DNA of 20,944 nt from UPXZ01 sp018055865 (GTDB lineage Bacteria > Bacteroidota > Bacteroidia > Bacteroidales > Paludibacteraceae): assembly GCA_964292695.1 (NCBI GenBank), contig CAXYWB010000035.1:1-20944 (forward strand), written 5' to 3'. Under the pieces are notes generated by a model, which saw nothing but the letters and a program-made list of their open reading frames with translations, was not told the origin of the DNA and did no database searches. Of this stretch, positions 15,620 to 20,944 are shown in pieces. The position numbers and the translations under genes are program-made. Every line of letters begins with the position of its first letter. Within the stretch, counting starts at the first letter, position 1.

Positions 15620-16501
15620 ATGAAAAGAATCAACCTTCTGATTATTTTTTCCTTTATTTTACTCGTTTCTGCGAATGCTCAATTGCTTTGGAAAATCAGC
15701 GGACACGGACTGAAGCAGAATTCCTATCTTTTTGGCACACACCACCTTATCCCCATTCAATTTTTGGATAGCATTCCCGGTATTTATCCTGCTTTCAACA
15801 ATGCCCAAATGGTGGTTTCCGAAATTGTACTCAGCGATCCGGATATTGCTGCCGGGATTTCTCAAGCAGCCATGTTGCCCGATACATTGACTATGGAAGA
15901 TTTGCTGCCTGCCGATGATTATGAATATGCCGATAAAGAATTGATGAAAGTGATGCAGATGAGTCTGAAAAATCTGAATAAAATGCACCCTTCGCTTATT
16001 CAGACTTTTTTTGAACTGGAATTGTATAAAACAAGAGCACATTTTGATGAAAATACGAAATCTGATTCCTACTTTCAGCTGGTTGCCAATCAAAAAGGTA
16101 TTCCTGTAAAAGGACTCGAAACGGTGAAAAAGCAAATCGAATTGCTTTTTCCAAAATATGATTTGAAAGGAAAAGCGCAGGAACTGATTAATACAATAAA
16201 AAACAAAGAAACATTATATGCAGATTATGAGGAGATTAACAAACTTTATCGTGCCGGAGACATTGAAGGACTGAATATCGTGAACAAAAAATGGAACAAA
16301 AAGTGGGGTATTTCGGCCGAAGAAAATGCTGAAATGTTGGATATTCGTAATAAGGAATGGGTCACACAATTGCCGGAGCTAATGAAATTAAATTCGTGTT
16401 TTATTGCCGTAGGAGCACTACATCTCCCGGGTGAGAATGGTTTAATCCAATTATTACGTCGTGCGGGATACAAAGTAGTAGCAGTCAGAAAAAATAGTTA
16501 A
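15620..16501 (+). CDS. TraB/GumN-family protein, exported
   Basis: The start at ATG 15620 gives 293 residues with a Sec signal peptide (MKRINLLIIFSFILLVSANA-QLLW); a TTG 51 bases upstream would bury it behind a non-conserved leader and overlap the promoter. The mature part shows the two GxxH-type motifs of the TraB/GumN (PrgY) family: YLFGTHHLIP near residue 36 and VGALHLPGENGL near the C-terminus, plus conserved Glu in SEIVLSD. The family is thought to be metal-dependent hydrolases with a Tiki-like fold; in bacteria the substrate is unknown. It is divergent from oxyR, which by itself does not prove regulation by it. Confidence 0.85.
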   Translation: MKRINLLIIFSFILLVSANAQLLWKISGHGLKQNSYLFGTHHLIPIQFLDSIPGIYPAFNNAQMVVSEIVLSDPDIAAGISQAAMLPDTLTMEDLLPADDYEYADKELMKVMQMSLKNLNKMHPSLIQTFFELELYKTRAHFDENTKSDSYFQLVANQKGIPVKGLETVKKQIELLFPKYDLKGKAQELINTIKNKETLYADYEEINKLYRAGDIEGLNIVNKKWNKKWGISAEENAEMLDIRNKEWVTQLPELMKLNSCFIAVGALHLPGENGLIQLLRRAGYKVVAVRKNS

Positions 16502-16572
16502 AACTGATGCCAAAGTTGGAACCTGAAAATATTTTTTAATCATTTATTGTCTTTTTTATTACAAATTATTAT

Positions 16573-16580
16573 TAAATTTG
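16573..16580 (+). promoter_or_regulatory. Putative trpB2 promoter -7 box
   Basis: TAAATTTG matches TAnnTTTG, 39 bases before the ATG; a TTG lies 23 bases upstream (16547-16549), slightly long spacing. Confidence 0.5.
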
Positions 16581-16619
16581 CATTTTCGTGAAAAATAATA
16601 CAAATAAAAACTGGATTCA

Positions 16620-17984
16620 ATGAGCAAAATGAAAAAATTCCTCCTTTCAGAAAGTGAAATACCTACTCAATGGTACAATATTATGGCCGAAATGCCCCAT
16701 AAACCTCTTCCATTGATAAATCCCGGGACAAAAGAGCCATTAAAACCCGAAGATTTATTTCCTTTATTTTCTCAGGAAGTAAGCAGGCAGGAAATGAATA
16801 CAACCGATGTCTGGATTGACATTCCCGAAGAAGTGCGTGAAAAATTACTGATTTATCGCCCCACTCCCCTTGTGAGAGCATTCAACCTGGAAAAAGCGCT
16901 GGATACTCCTGCTCATATTTATTTCAAAAATGAAAGTGTAAGTCCTGTTGGATCTCATAAGTTGAATTCTGCGCTGCCACAAGCCTATTATTGCAAAAAA
17001 GAAGGCATTAAAAACGTGACTACAGAGACCGGAGCCGGACAATGGGGAACTGCACTTGCCTTTGCTACTAAAGCATTTGGGCTTGAATTGGCCGTTTATA
17101 TGGTGAAAATCAGTTATGAACAGAAACCATATCGTCGTTCGTTAATGCAGACTTGGGGTGCACAGGTAATTTCTTCACCCAGTATGTCAACCAAAGCCGG
17201 ACGCAAAATTATTACTGAAAATCCAACTTATCAGGGTAGTCTTGGCACAGCAATTTCAGAAGCCATTGAACTGGCGCTTAATACTCCGAACTGCCGGTAT
17301 ACGCTGGGCAGTGTGCTCAATCATGTGATGCTCCATCAGACTGTGATCGGCCTTGAAGCCGAAAAACAAATGGAAATGGCCGGTGAATATCCAGATGTAG
17401 TAATAGGTTGCTTTGGAGGAGGTTCCAATTTTTCCGGAATTTCTTTCCCGTTTATGAGACACAATATTAAAGGCAATGCCAAAACACGTTTTATAGCGGC
17501 TGAGCCTGCCTCTTGTCCGAAACTTACCCGCGGTGTATTCCAATACGATCACGGTGATGAAGCAGGTTATACACCGCTTATTCCAATGTTCACACTTGGT
17601 CATAATTTTGCTCCAGCACATATTCATGCCGGTGGATTGCGCTATCATGGTGCCGGAAGTATAGTAAGCCAGCTGATGAAAGATGGCTTGATGGAAGCAG
17701 TGGATATTCCTCAGCTTGAGTCGTTCGAAGCCGGTGTATTATTTGCACAAACCGAAGGAATTCTGCCTGCTCCCGAATCGGCTCATGCCATAGCATCTGC
17801 CATACGCGAAGCAAAAAAAGCAAAAGAAGAAGGTACAAAAAAGACCATTTTGTTCAACTTATCCGGTCATGGATTTGTGGATATGTCGGCATACGACCAA
17901 TACCTGGCTGGCGATCTTCGAAACTACGAACTATCAGCTGAAGATATTGCTAAAACTACTGATATACTGGAACGTATAATATGA
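16620..17984 (+). CDS. trpB: Tryptophan synthase beta chain, TrpB2 type
   Basis: TrpB condenses indole with serine to tryptophan using pyridoxal phosphate. The 454-residue protein is longer than classical TrpB (about 400). It matches the TrpB2 subfamily: an extra N-terminal part with PTQWYNIMAEMPHKPLPL, then YRPTPLVRAFNLEKAL. The PLP lysine is in SVSPVGSHKLNSA (TrpB2 has GSHKxN where TrpB1 has GAHKxN). The ETGAGQWGTALAFA loop and the phosphate-binding CFGGGSNFSG follow. The C-terminus has LSGHGFVDMSAYDQY. It is not beside trpA or other trp genes, as usual for TrpB2, which may act without TrpA, salvaging indole or using serine directly. ATG at 16620 or 16629 could be the start. Confidence 0.93.
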   Translation: MSKMKKFLLSESEIPTQWYNIMAEMPHKPLPLINPGTKEPLKPEDLFPLFSQEVSRQEMNTTDVWIDIPEEVREKLLIYRPTPLVRAFNLEKALDTPAHIYFKNESVSPVGSHKLNSALPQAYYCKKEGIKNVTTETGAGQWGTALAFATKAFGLELAVYMVKISYEQKPYRRSLMQTWGAQVISSPSMSTKAGRKIITENPTYQGSLGTAISEAIELALNTPNCRYTLGSVLNHVMLHQTVIGLEAEKQMEMAGEYPDVVIGCFGGGSNFSGISFPFMRHNIKGNAKTRFIAAEPASCPKLTRGVFQYDHGDEAGYTPLIPMFTLGHNFAPAHIHAGGLRYHGAGSIVSQLMKDGLMEAVDIPQLESFEAGVLFAQTEGILPAPESAHAIASAIREAKKAKEEGTKKTILFNLSGHGFVDMSAYDQYLAGDLRNYELSAEDIAKTTDILERII

Positions 17985-18046
17985 TAATTAAAGTAAAAGA
18001 AAAAGTATTGATATTGTAGATTTTTTTCAGCTCCCCTACTCCATTA

Positions 18047-18082
18047 TCTCCCCGTTTTATTTCGACGGGGAGTATTTTTTTT
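18047..18082 (+). terminator. Intrinsic terminator after trpB
   Basis: CTCCCCGT pairs with ACGGGGAG (8 bp, GC-rich) around a 9-base loop and is followed by TATTTTTTTT. It marks the right end of the ordinary chromosomal genes. Confidence 0.9.
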
Positions 18083-18112
18083 AAAAAATCGAATTTAGAA
18101 AAAAAACGGCCG

Positions 18113-18408
18113 CTAACTTTTTTTCTTAAGGGGTTGAATAATTAAACGAAGCGAAGCATCTTTATTTATATAAGCCCAAGCCCAGTTGATGAATAATATC
18201 AGTTTGTTTCTCACGCTGAGTGTGAGCATCAGGTGTAAAAACATCCACACTACCCAGGCCGCAATTCCCTGAAATTTGAAATGTTTCAGGTCCACAACGG
18301 CTTTGTTTTTGCCAATGGTAGCCATATTCCAAGGTCTTTGTACTCATATTTTTTGGGTTCTTTTTCCTTTGATGAACGTAGAATGTTTCTTCCCGTATTT
18401 ATCCCCTG
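18113..18408 (-). pseudogene. 3' fragment of a type II NADH dehydrogenase (ndh)
   Basis: On the reverse strand the last ~95 codons of an NDH-2 gene can be read. From about 18408 the frame gives QGINTGRNILRSSKEKEP and then KKYEYKDLG. At about 18326 one base is missing, and the next frame continues MATIGKNKAVVDLKHFKFQG, FLHLMLTLSVRNKLILF and ends RLIIQPLKKKS before TAG at 18113. This is the membrane-binding C-terminus of the roughly 430-residue flavoprotein that oxidises NADH to quinone. The FAD and NADH-binding domains are absent and the 5' side is joined to an integrase remnant, so this is dead DNA. The MATIG stretch alone forms a 70-codon frame that should not be annotated as a gene. Confidence 0.75.
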
Positions 18409-18409
18409 A

Positions 18410-18506
18410 TATGAGGATTACGATACTCGTAATAAACATACCATCGTTTTTTGAGATCAAAATTTTTTCCACCTGTATATATTCTAGGTTTACTGAAACT
18501 TTTCAT
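18410..18506 (-). pseudogene. 5' remnant of a second tyrosine recombinase (integrase) gene
   Basis: ATG at 18506 on the reverse strand opens MKSFSKPRIYTGG, then LKKRWYVYYEYRNP, the characteristic N-terminus of many Bacteroidota phage/island integrases. Resemblance ends after about 32 codons, where the sequence passes into the ndh fragment and meets TAA. The N-terminus differs from that of the intact integrase at 18841, so it is not a duplicate of it. A longer frame upstream (to 18671) crosses the tRNA fragment and the terminator and is not a plausible start. Confidence 0.65.
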
Positions 18507-18526
18507 TGGAATTACATCGATATTTT

Positions 18527-18560
18527 TGTATGCAGAAATGTATGCAGAAATGTATGCAGC
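18527..18560 (-). repeat. Three tandem 12-bp direct repeats before the integrase remnant
   Basis: The plus strand reads TGTATGCAGAAA twice followed by TGTATGCAGC, i.e. three copies in phase (reverse strand TTTCTGCATACA). They lie 20 bases upstream of the remnant's ATG and contain TACATTTC, close to a -7 box. Best guess: recombinase arm-type or autoregulatory binding sites of the older element. Confidence 0.6.
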
Positions 18561-18576
18561 ACGTATGCCTAATAAA

Positions 18577-18623
18577 AAATCGCTCATAAAATAGATGTTT
18601 AACTCTCTATTTTTGAGCGATTT
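18577..18623 (-). terminator. Strong terminator downstream of the tRNA-Pro 3' end
   Basis: AAATCGCTCA-AAAATAGA pairs with its complement over about 18 bp with a single bulge around a 10-base loop. On the reverse strand a T-run follows. It begins 7 bases after the tRNA 3' end and is probably the original tRNA-Pro terminator. Confidence 0.75.
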
Positions 18624-18630
18624 AACTTTG

Positions 18631-18674
18631 TCGGGGTAGCGGGATTCGAACCCACGACCCCCTGCTCCCAAAGC
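18631..18674 (-). other. 3' half of tRNA-Pro(TGG), element attachment site
   Basis: The reverse strand reads from GC plus the anticodon loop TTTGGGA (anticodon TGG, proline). It continues with the 3' anticodon stem GCAGG, a variable loop, T-arm GTGGG-TTCGAAT-CCCGC, acceptor 3' strand TACCCCG and discriminator A; CCA is not encoded. Upstream of the anticodon loop the sequence stops matching a tRNA: the 5' stem should read CCTGC but reads TATGC, and no D-arm or acceptor 5' strand TCGGGGT... follows. A 3' tRNA half next to an integrase gene is the standard footprint of site-specific integration into a tRNA gene. Confidence 0.85.
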
Positions 18675-18717
18675 ATAAATTGACCTACTTTTTTGTTTCG
18701 CGATAACACATTAATAG

Positions 18718-18752
18718 TACTGATTATCAGTAAAATAAATAATATATTTATT
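18718..18752. repeat. Two short palindromes between attachment site and integrase
   Basis: TACTGAT-T-ATCAGTA (18718-18732) and AATAAATA-ATA-TATTTATT (18734-18752) lie side by side. Their place between the att core and the integrase suggests sites for recombinase, excisionase or a repressor; function is not shown. Confidence 0.4.
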
Positions 18753-18764
18753 GTTGTTCATAGT

Positions 18765-18793
18765 TTGTTATTCGTTTATTTTGATTATATTTG
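18765..18793 (+). promoter_or_regulatory. Putative integrase promoter
   Basis: TTG (18765-18767), an 18-base spacer and TATATTTG (18786-18793) resemble the Bacteroidota promoter. The -7 box overlaps the first of the 11-bp direct repeats, so a protein bound there would block transcription. Confidence 0.5.
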
Positions 18794-18811
18794 TGCACAT
18801 TTTGTGCACAT
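18790..18811 (+). repeat. Two tandem 11-bp direct repeats TTTGTGCACAT
   Basis: TTTGTGCACAT and TTTGTGCACAT/TTT follow each other without a gap; each has the palindrome GTGCAC at its centre. They end 29 bases before the integrase ATG and overlap the -7 box, suggesting arm-type sites or an operator. Confidence 0.6.
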
Positions 18812-18840
18812 TTTTTATTATCAATTAAAGCCAAACACCT

Positions 18841-20082
18841 ATGGAATGTACGATTACTTTCTACTTAGACAGTAGAAGACCAATGAAAAACGATATATTT
18901 ATTGTCAAACTTCGAGTATATGCTCCGGCATTAAGTAAACAGAAATTGTATGCCACCAGCATTAAACTATCAGAAAAAGACTTTGAAAAAGTTTTTTCAA
19001 AAAATCCAAAAGGCAGTTATCTTGAAACATCAAACGAACTGAACAATATCAAGGCAAAAGCTATTAATGCAGCCAAAGATTTATATCCATTTACCTTTGA
19101 GAAATTCGAAGCTGAATTATACTCTGAGCCAAAAAACAAAGTCAATGTTTTTGAAGCATACCAGATAGCTATCGACGAAAACAGATCACACGGTCACGTC
19201 GGCAATGCAGACAACTATCAAAACAGCTTAAACTCCATTAAGAAGTTCGTCAATGAAGAACTGTTGAAAAAAACCAACGCGTTACTATTTACCGAAATCA
19301 CACCAGGATGGTTGCAAAGGTACGAGGAATACATGAAGAATTCCGGCAAAAGCACCACCACCATCAGCATGTATATACGTGCCCTCAGAGCCATTTTCAA
19401 CAGCGCTATTTCAAACGGAGACATCAGCAGTAAGATATATCCATTCGGCAAGGAAAAGACGAAATACAAGGTCTCAAGCGTTAAGAAAGTAAAGAAAACC
19501 CTAAAGCAGTCCGACCTCAAAAAACTCTTCGATGCCACAGGATCACCCGAACAGGAACGTGCCAGGGATTTTTTCTTTTTCTCCTACAATTGCAGCGGAA
19601 TGAACTTCAAGGATATTGCAAATCTCTCCTATGGGCAGGTGGATGGGAACCGGTTAAAGTTCTTTAGAAAGAAAACCGAGAACACAGCATCCGAACAAAC
19701 AGAAATTTCCGTATATTTGACACCTTTTGCGCACGATGTGATAAATAAGTACGGAAACCCGGACAAAAGTTCCGGAACCCTTATTTTTGATATAATCAGA
19801 AGGGATATGAGCGCAGAGGATAAGCAGAAAGCCATCAAGAACTTTACACGTTCAGTCAACCAGGGATTAAAAAAGTTGGCCAAAAAGGTAGGAATCGATG
19901 AAAATATCTCTACATATTATGCCCGTCATTCATTCAGCACCAATGCCATTCGGTCCGGTGCAAGCATGGAGTTAGTCAGTGAGCAGCTCGGACACTCCAA
20001 CCTGAAAACCACACAGAACTATTTCAGTGGCTTTGAGGACGATAGCATCGAAGATTTAACTAAAAAATTAATGACATTCTAA
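18841..20082 (+). CDS. Tyrosine recombinase (integrase) of the element
   Basis: The 413-residue protein would integrate and excise the element at tRNA-Pro. Its N-terminus (MECTITFYLDSRRPMKNDIF...) resembles the arm-binding domain of Bacteroidota integrases. A SAM-like core-binding domain spans about residues 100-215 (EITPGWLQRYEEYMKNSGKS). The catalytic domain follows, with LKQSDLKKLFDA at its start. Active-site residues visible are the second Arg in YYARHSFST, His in EQLGHSNLKTTQNYF and the nucleophile Tyr in the same block. The position of the first catalytic Arg (usually TGLR-x-x-EL) reads CSGMNFKDIANL, i.e. Asn; some Bacteroidota integrases such as IntDOT of CTnDOT also lack this Arg. The gene is 8 bases ahead of the next frame and reads away from the attachment site. 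Confidence 0.93.
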   Translation: MECTITFYLDSRRPMKNDIFIVKLRVYAPALSKQKLYATSIKLSEKDFEKVFSKNPKGSYLETSNELNNIKAKAINAAKDLYPFTFEKFEAELYSEPKNKVNVFEAYQIAIDENRSHGHVGNADNYQNSLNSIKKFVNEELLKKTNALLFTEITPGWLQRYEEYMKNSGKSTTTISMYIRALRAIFNSAISNGDISSKIYPFGKEKTKYKVSSVKKVKKTLKQSDLKKLFDATGSPEQERARDFFFFSYNCSGMNFKDIANLSYGQVDGNRLKFFRKKTENTASEQTEISVYLTPFAHDVINKYGNPDKSSGTLIFDIIRRDMSAEDKQKAIKNFTRSVNQGLKKLAKKVGIDENISTYYARHSFSTNAIRSGASMELVSEQLGHSNLKTTQNYFSGFEDDSIEDLTKKLMTF

Positions 20083-20090
20083 TTTATCCT

Positions 20091-20944
20091 ATGGTACAAA
20101 ATCTTGATAAAATTATTTCAGACCTTAAATTTGTAAACGAAAAATTAATAAACCGGTTAGATAAAATCGAACCTGTACTTGCTAAGGATAAGTATCAGAT
20201 TGAAGATGTTGATTTTCTTAAATCAGTAGATTTTCAGGTGGAAAGGTTTGAATCTTTTATTGAAATTCTCTTGCCTTTATTAGAAACCGATGATGAAGGT
20301 GTTTTATTGAAGAAATCACTTATTCACAATTTTCTTTATTCCACACTGTTGAAAACCAAGAAAAGGTTTGATGCCATTTTCAATGATGATTATCAATTTG
20401 ACGATGACAAATTAAATGATTACAAAACCCGGTTTTTTGAACTTGGGTATTGTGTCGAATTTATTGATAATTTCATTGACGACTTACGTAATCAACGATT
20501 ATGCTTTATTTTACTATTTGCATATTTTACTAATAATAAAGGTCTATTTGATTTCAATGAACTGGTAAAAATAGCTAATAATGAATCCGATTTAGTAAAG
20601 AGAAAGAAACTATATCTTAGTGAATACGATAGAGTAAATCTTATATGGTTAAAAACCAATAATTCTTTCAAAAACAATATTTTATTAAATCCCGACGAAA
20701 TCGATGAAAATGAACCATACAATGAGGAAGCAGACGAAGAGTACCAGGCAACAAAACAATATTATTTTGATTTTTTGGATAATTGCCAGAAAGCAATTGA
20801 ATCAATTAATTTTCAATTGGAAAATACTTTACATTTTAAAGGTAACGAAAAATCAATGTCAGCTGAAAGTGACAATACAACTGAGTTAGAAACTGCTGAA
20901 ATTGAATATCCGGAAAATTACAAATTGAATGGAAGTATTATTAC
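20091..20944 (+). CDS. Unrecognised acidic protein next to the integrase (3' end outside window)
   Basis: ATG at 20091, 8 bases after the integrase stop, opens a frame of at least 284 codons with no stop before the window edge: MVQNLDKIISDLKFVNEKL... The protein is rich in Asp, Glu, Asn, Lys and Phe, mostly helical in character. The first 30 residues have a heptad-like hydrophobic pattern that may form a coiled coil. An acidic patch (NPDEIDENEPYNEEADEEY) lies near residues 203-221. No signal peptide, transmembrane segment or catalytic motif is visible. AT-rich codon use sets it apart from the housekeeping genes on the left and fits acquired DNA. The position suggests co-transcription with the integrase; whether it is cargo, a transfer regulator or a partner of the recombinase is unknown. 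Confidence 0.75.
   Translation, partial: MVQNLDKIISDLKFVNEKLINRLDKIEPVLAKDKYQIEDVDFLKSVDFQVERFESFIEILLPLLETDDEGVLLKKSLIHNFLYSTLLKTKKRFDAIFNDDYQFDDDKLNDYKTRFFELGYCVEFIDNFIDDLRNQRLCFILLFAYFTNNKGLFDFNELVKIANNESDLVKRKKLYLSEYDRVNLIWLKTNNSFKNNILLNPDEIDENEPYNEEADEEYQATKQYYFDFLDNCQKAIESINFQLENTLHFKGNEKSMSAESDNTTELETAEIEYPENYKLNGSII

Larger units (their letters stand above)
18631..20944 (+). mobile_element. Left end of a tRNA-Pro-integrated element (continues beyond window)
   Basis: The element starts at the tRNA-Pro 3' half, followed by a 165-bp recombination/regulatory region, the integrase gene and an unknown gene reading inward. Because the tRNA lies on the reverse strand, integration would leave the displaced 3' half here and a complete tRNA-Pro at the far right end outside the window. 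Whether this is a prophage, an integrative conjugative element or a small island cannot be told from these 2.3 kb. Confidence 0.7.

Noticed and set aside
18162..18347. Second reverse frame over the ndh fragment
   Set aside because: The overlapping frame encodes the recognisable NDH-2 C-terminus; this one has no similarity and is a shadow.
18527..18560. CRISPR array
   Set aside because: The units are 12 bp and contiguous with no spacers; they are simple tandem repeats.
18399..18671. 90-codon reverse frame treated as one gene
   Set aside because: Its 5' half crosses the tRNA-Pro half and the terminator; only the part from ATG 18506 resembles a protein, and that is a truncated integrase.

Overview
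The window reads as chromosomal DNA of a member of the Bacteroidota, most likely order Bacteroidales. Three things support this. Nearly every gene start lacks a Shine-Dalgarno sequence. Most transcription units instead carry the Bacteroidota -7 box TAnnTTTG upstream, sometimes with a TTG about 19-20 bases further up. The proteins (YicC-Gmk-NadD cluster, Tex next to an outer-membrane barrel protein, OxyR-type LysR regulator, stand-alone PycB/OadA-like carboxylase, Bacteroidota-style tyrosine recombinase) have the look of that phylum. The genus cannot be fixed from the sequence alone.

Left and central part (1-13,500) is ordinary housekeeping DNA. recF (partial, reverse strand) diverges from a lipoprotein-tex-outer membrane protein unit that ends in a clear terminator. 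Next come yicC-gmk-nadD (RNA turnover, GTP precursor supply, NAD synthesis), facing a reverse-strand pair of rsmG and a metallo-beta-lactamase-fold hydrolase. rsmG diverges from fabD, and both have textbook promoters. fabD, a biotin-dependent carboxyltransferase gene (pycB/oadA-like) and aspS follow as single-gene units, each with its own promoter and terminator.

The middle (13,500-18,100) is looser. A small lipoprotein gene is broken by a one-base frameshift and is followed by roughly 580 bases without an intact gene. That gap includes a hairpin-rich block of different composition (about 14,228-14,450) that may be a MITE or other interspersed repeat. Then come oxyR (reverse, with both redox cysteines at positions 199 and 208), a divergent TraB/GumN-family gene, and a TrpB2-type tryptophan synthase beta chain with a strong terminator.

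The right end (18,100-20,944) is the most interesting part: a chromosomal integration hot spot. A 44-bp 3' half of a tRNA-Pro(TGG) gene marks the left edge of an integrated element. To its right, inside the element, lie palindromes, two 11-bp direct repeats, a tyrosine recombinase gene and an unrecognised acidic protein gene that runs off the window. To its left lie the wreck of an older event: the first ~32 codons of a different integrase, preceded by three 12-bp direct repeats and fused to a frameshifted 3' fragment of a type II NADH dehydrogenase gene. The same tRNA gene therefore seems to have been used by at least two elements. No CRISPR array, rRNA gene, complete tRNA gene or complete insertion sequence was seen, and I did not find a recognisable new defence or biosynthetic system inside the window. 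The element's cargo mostly lies beyond its right edge.
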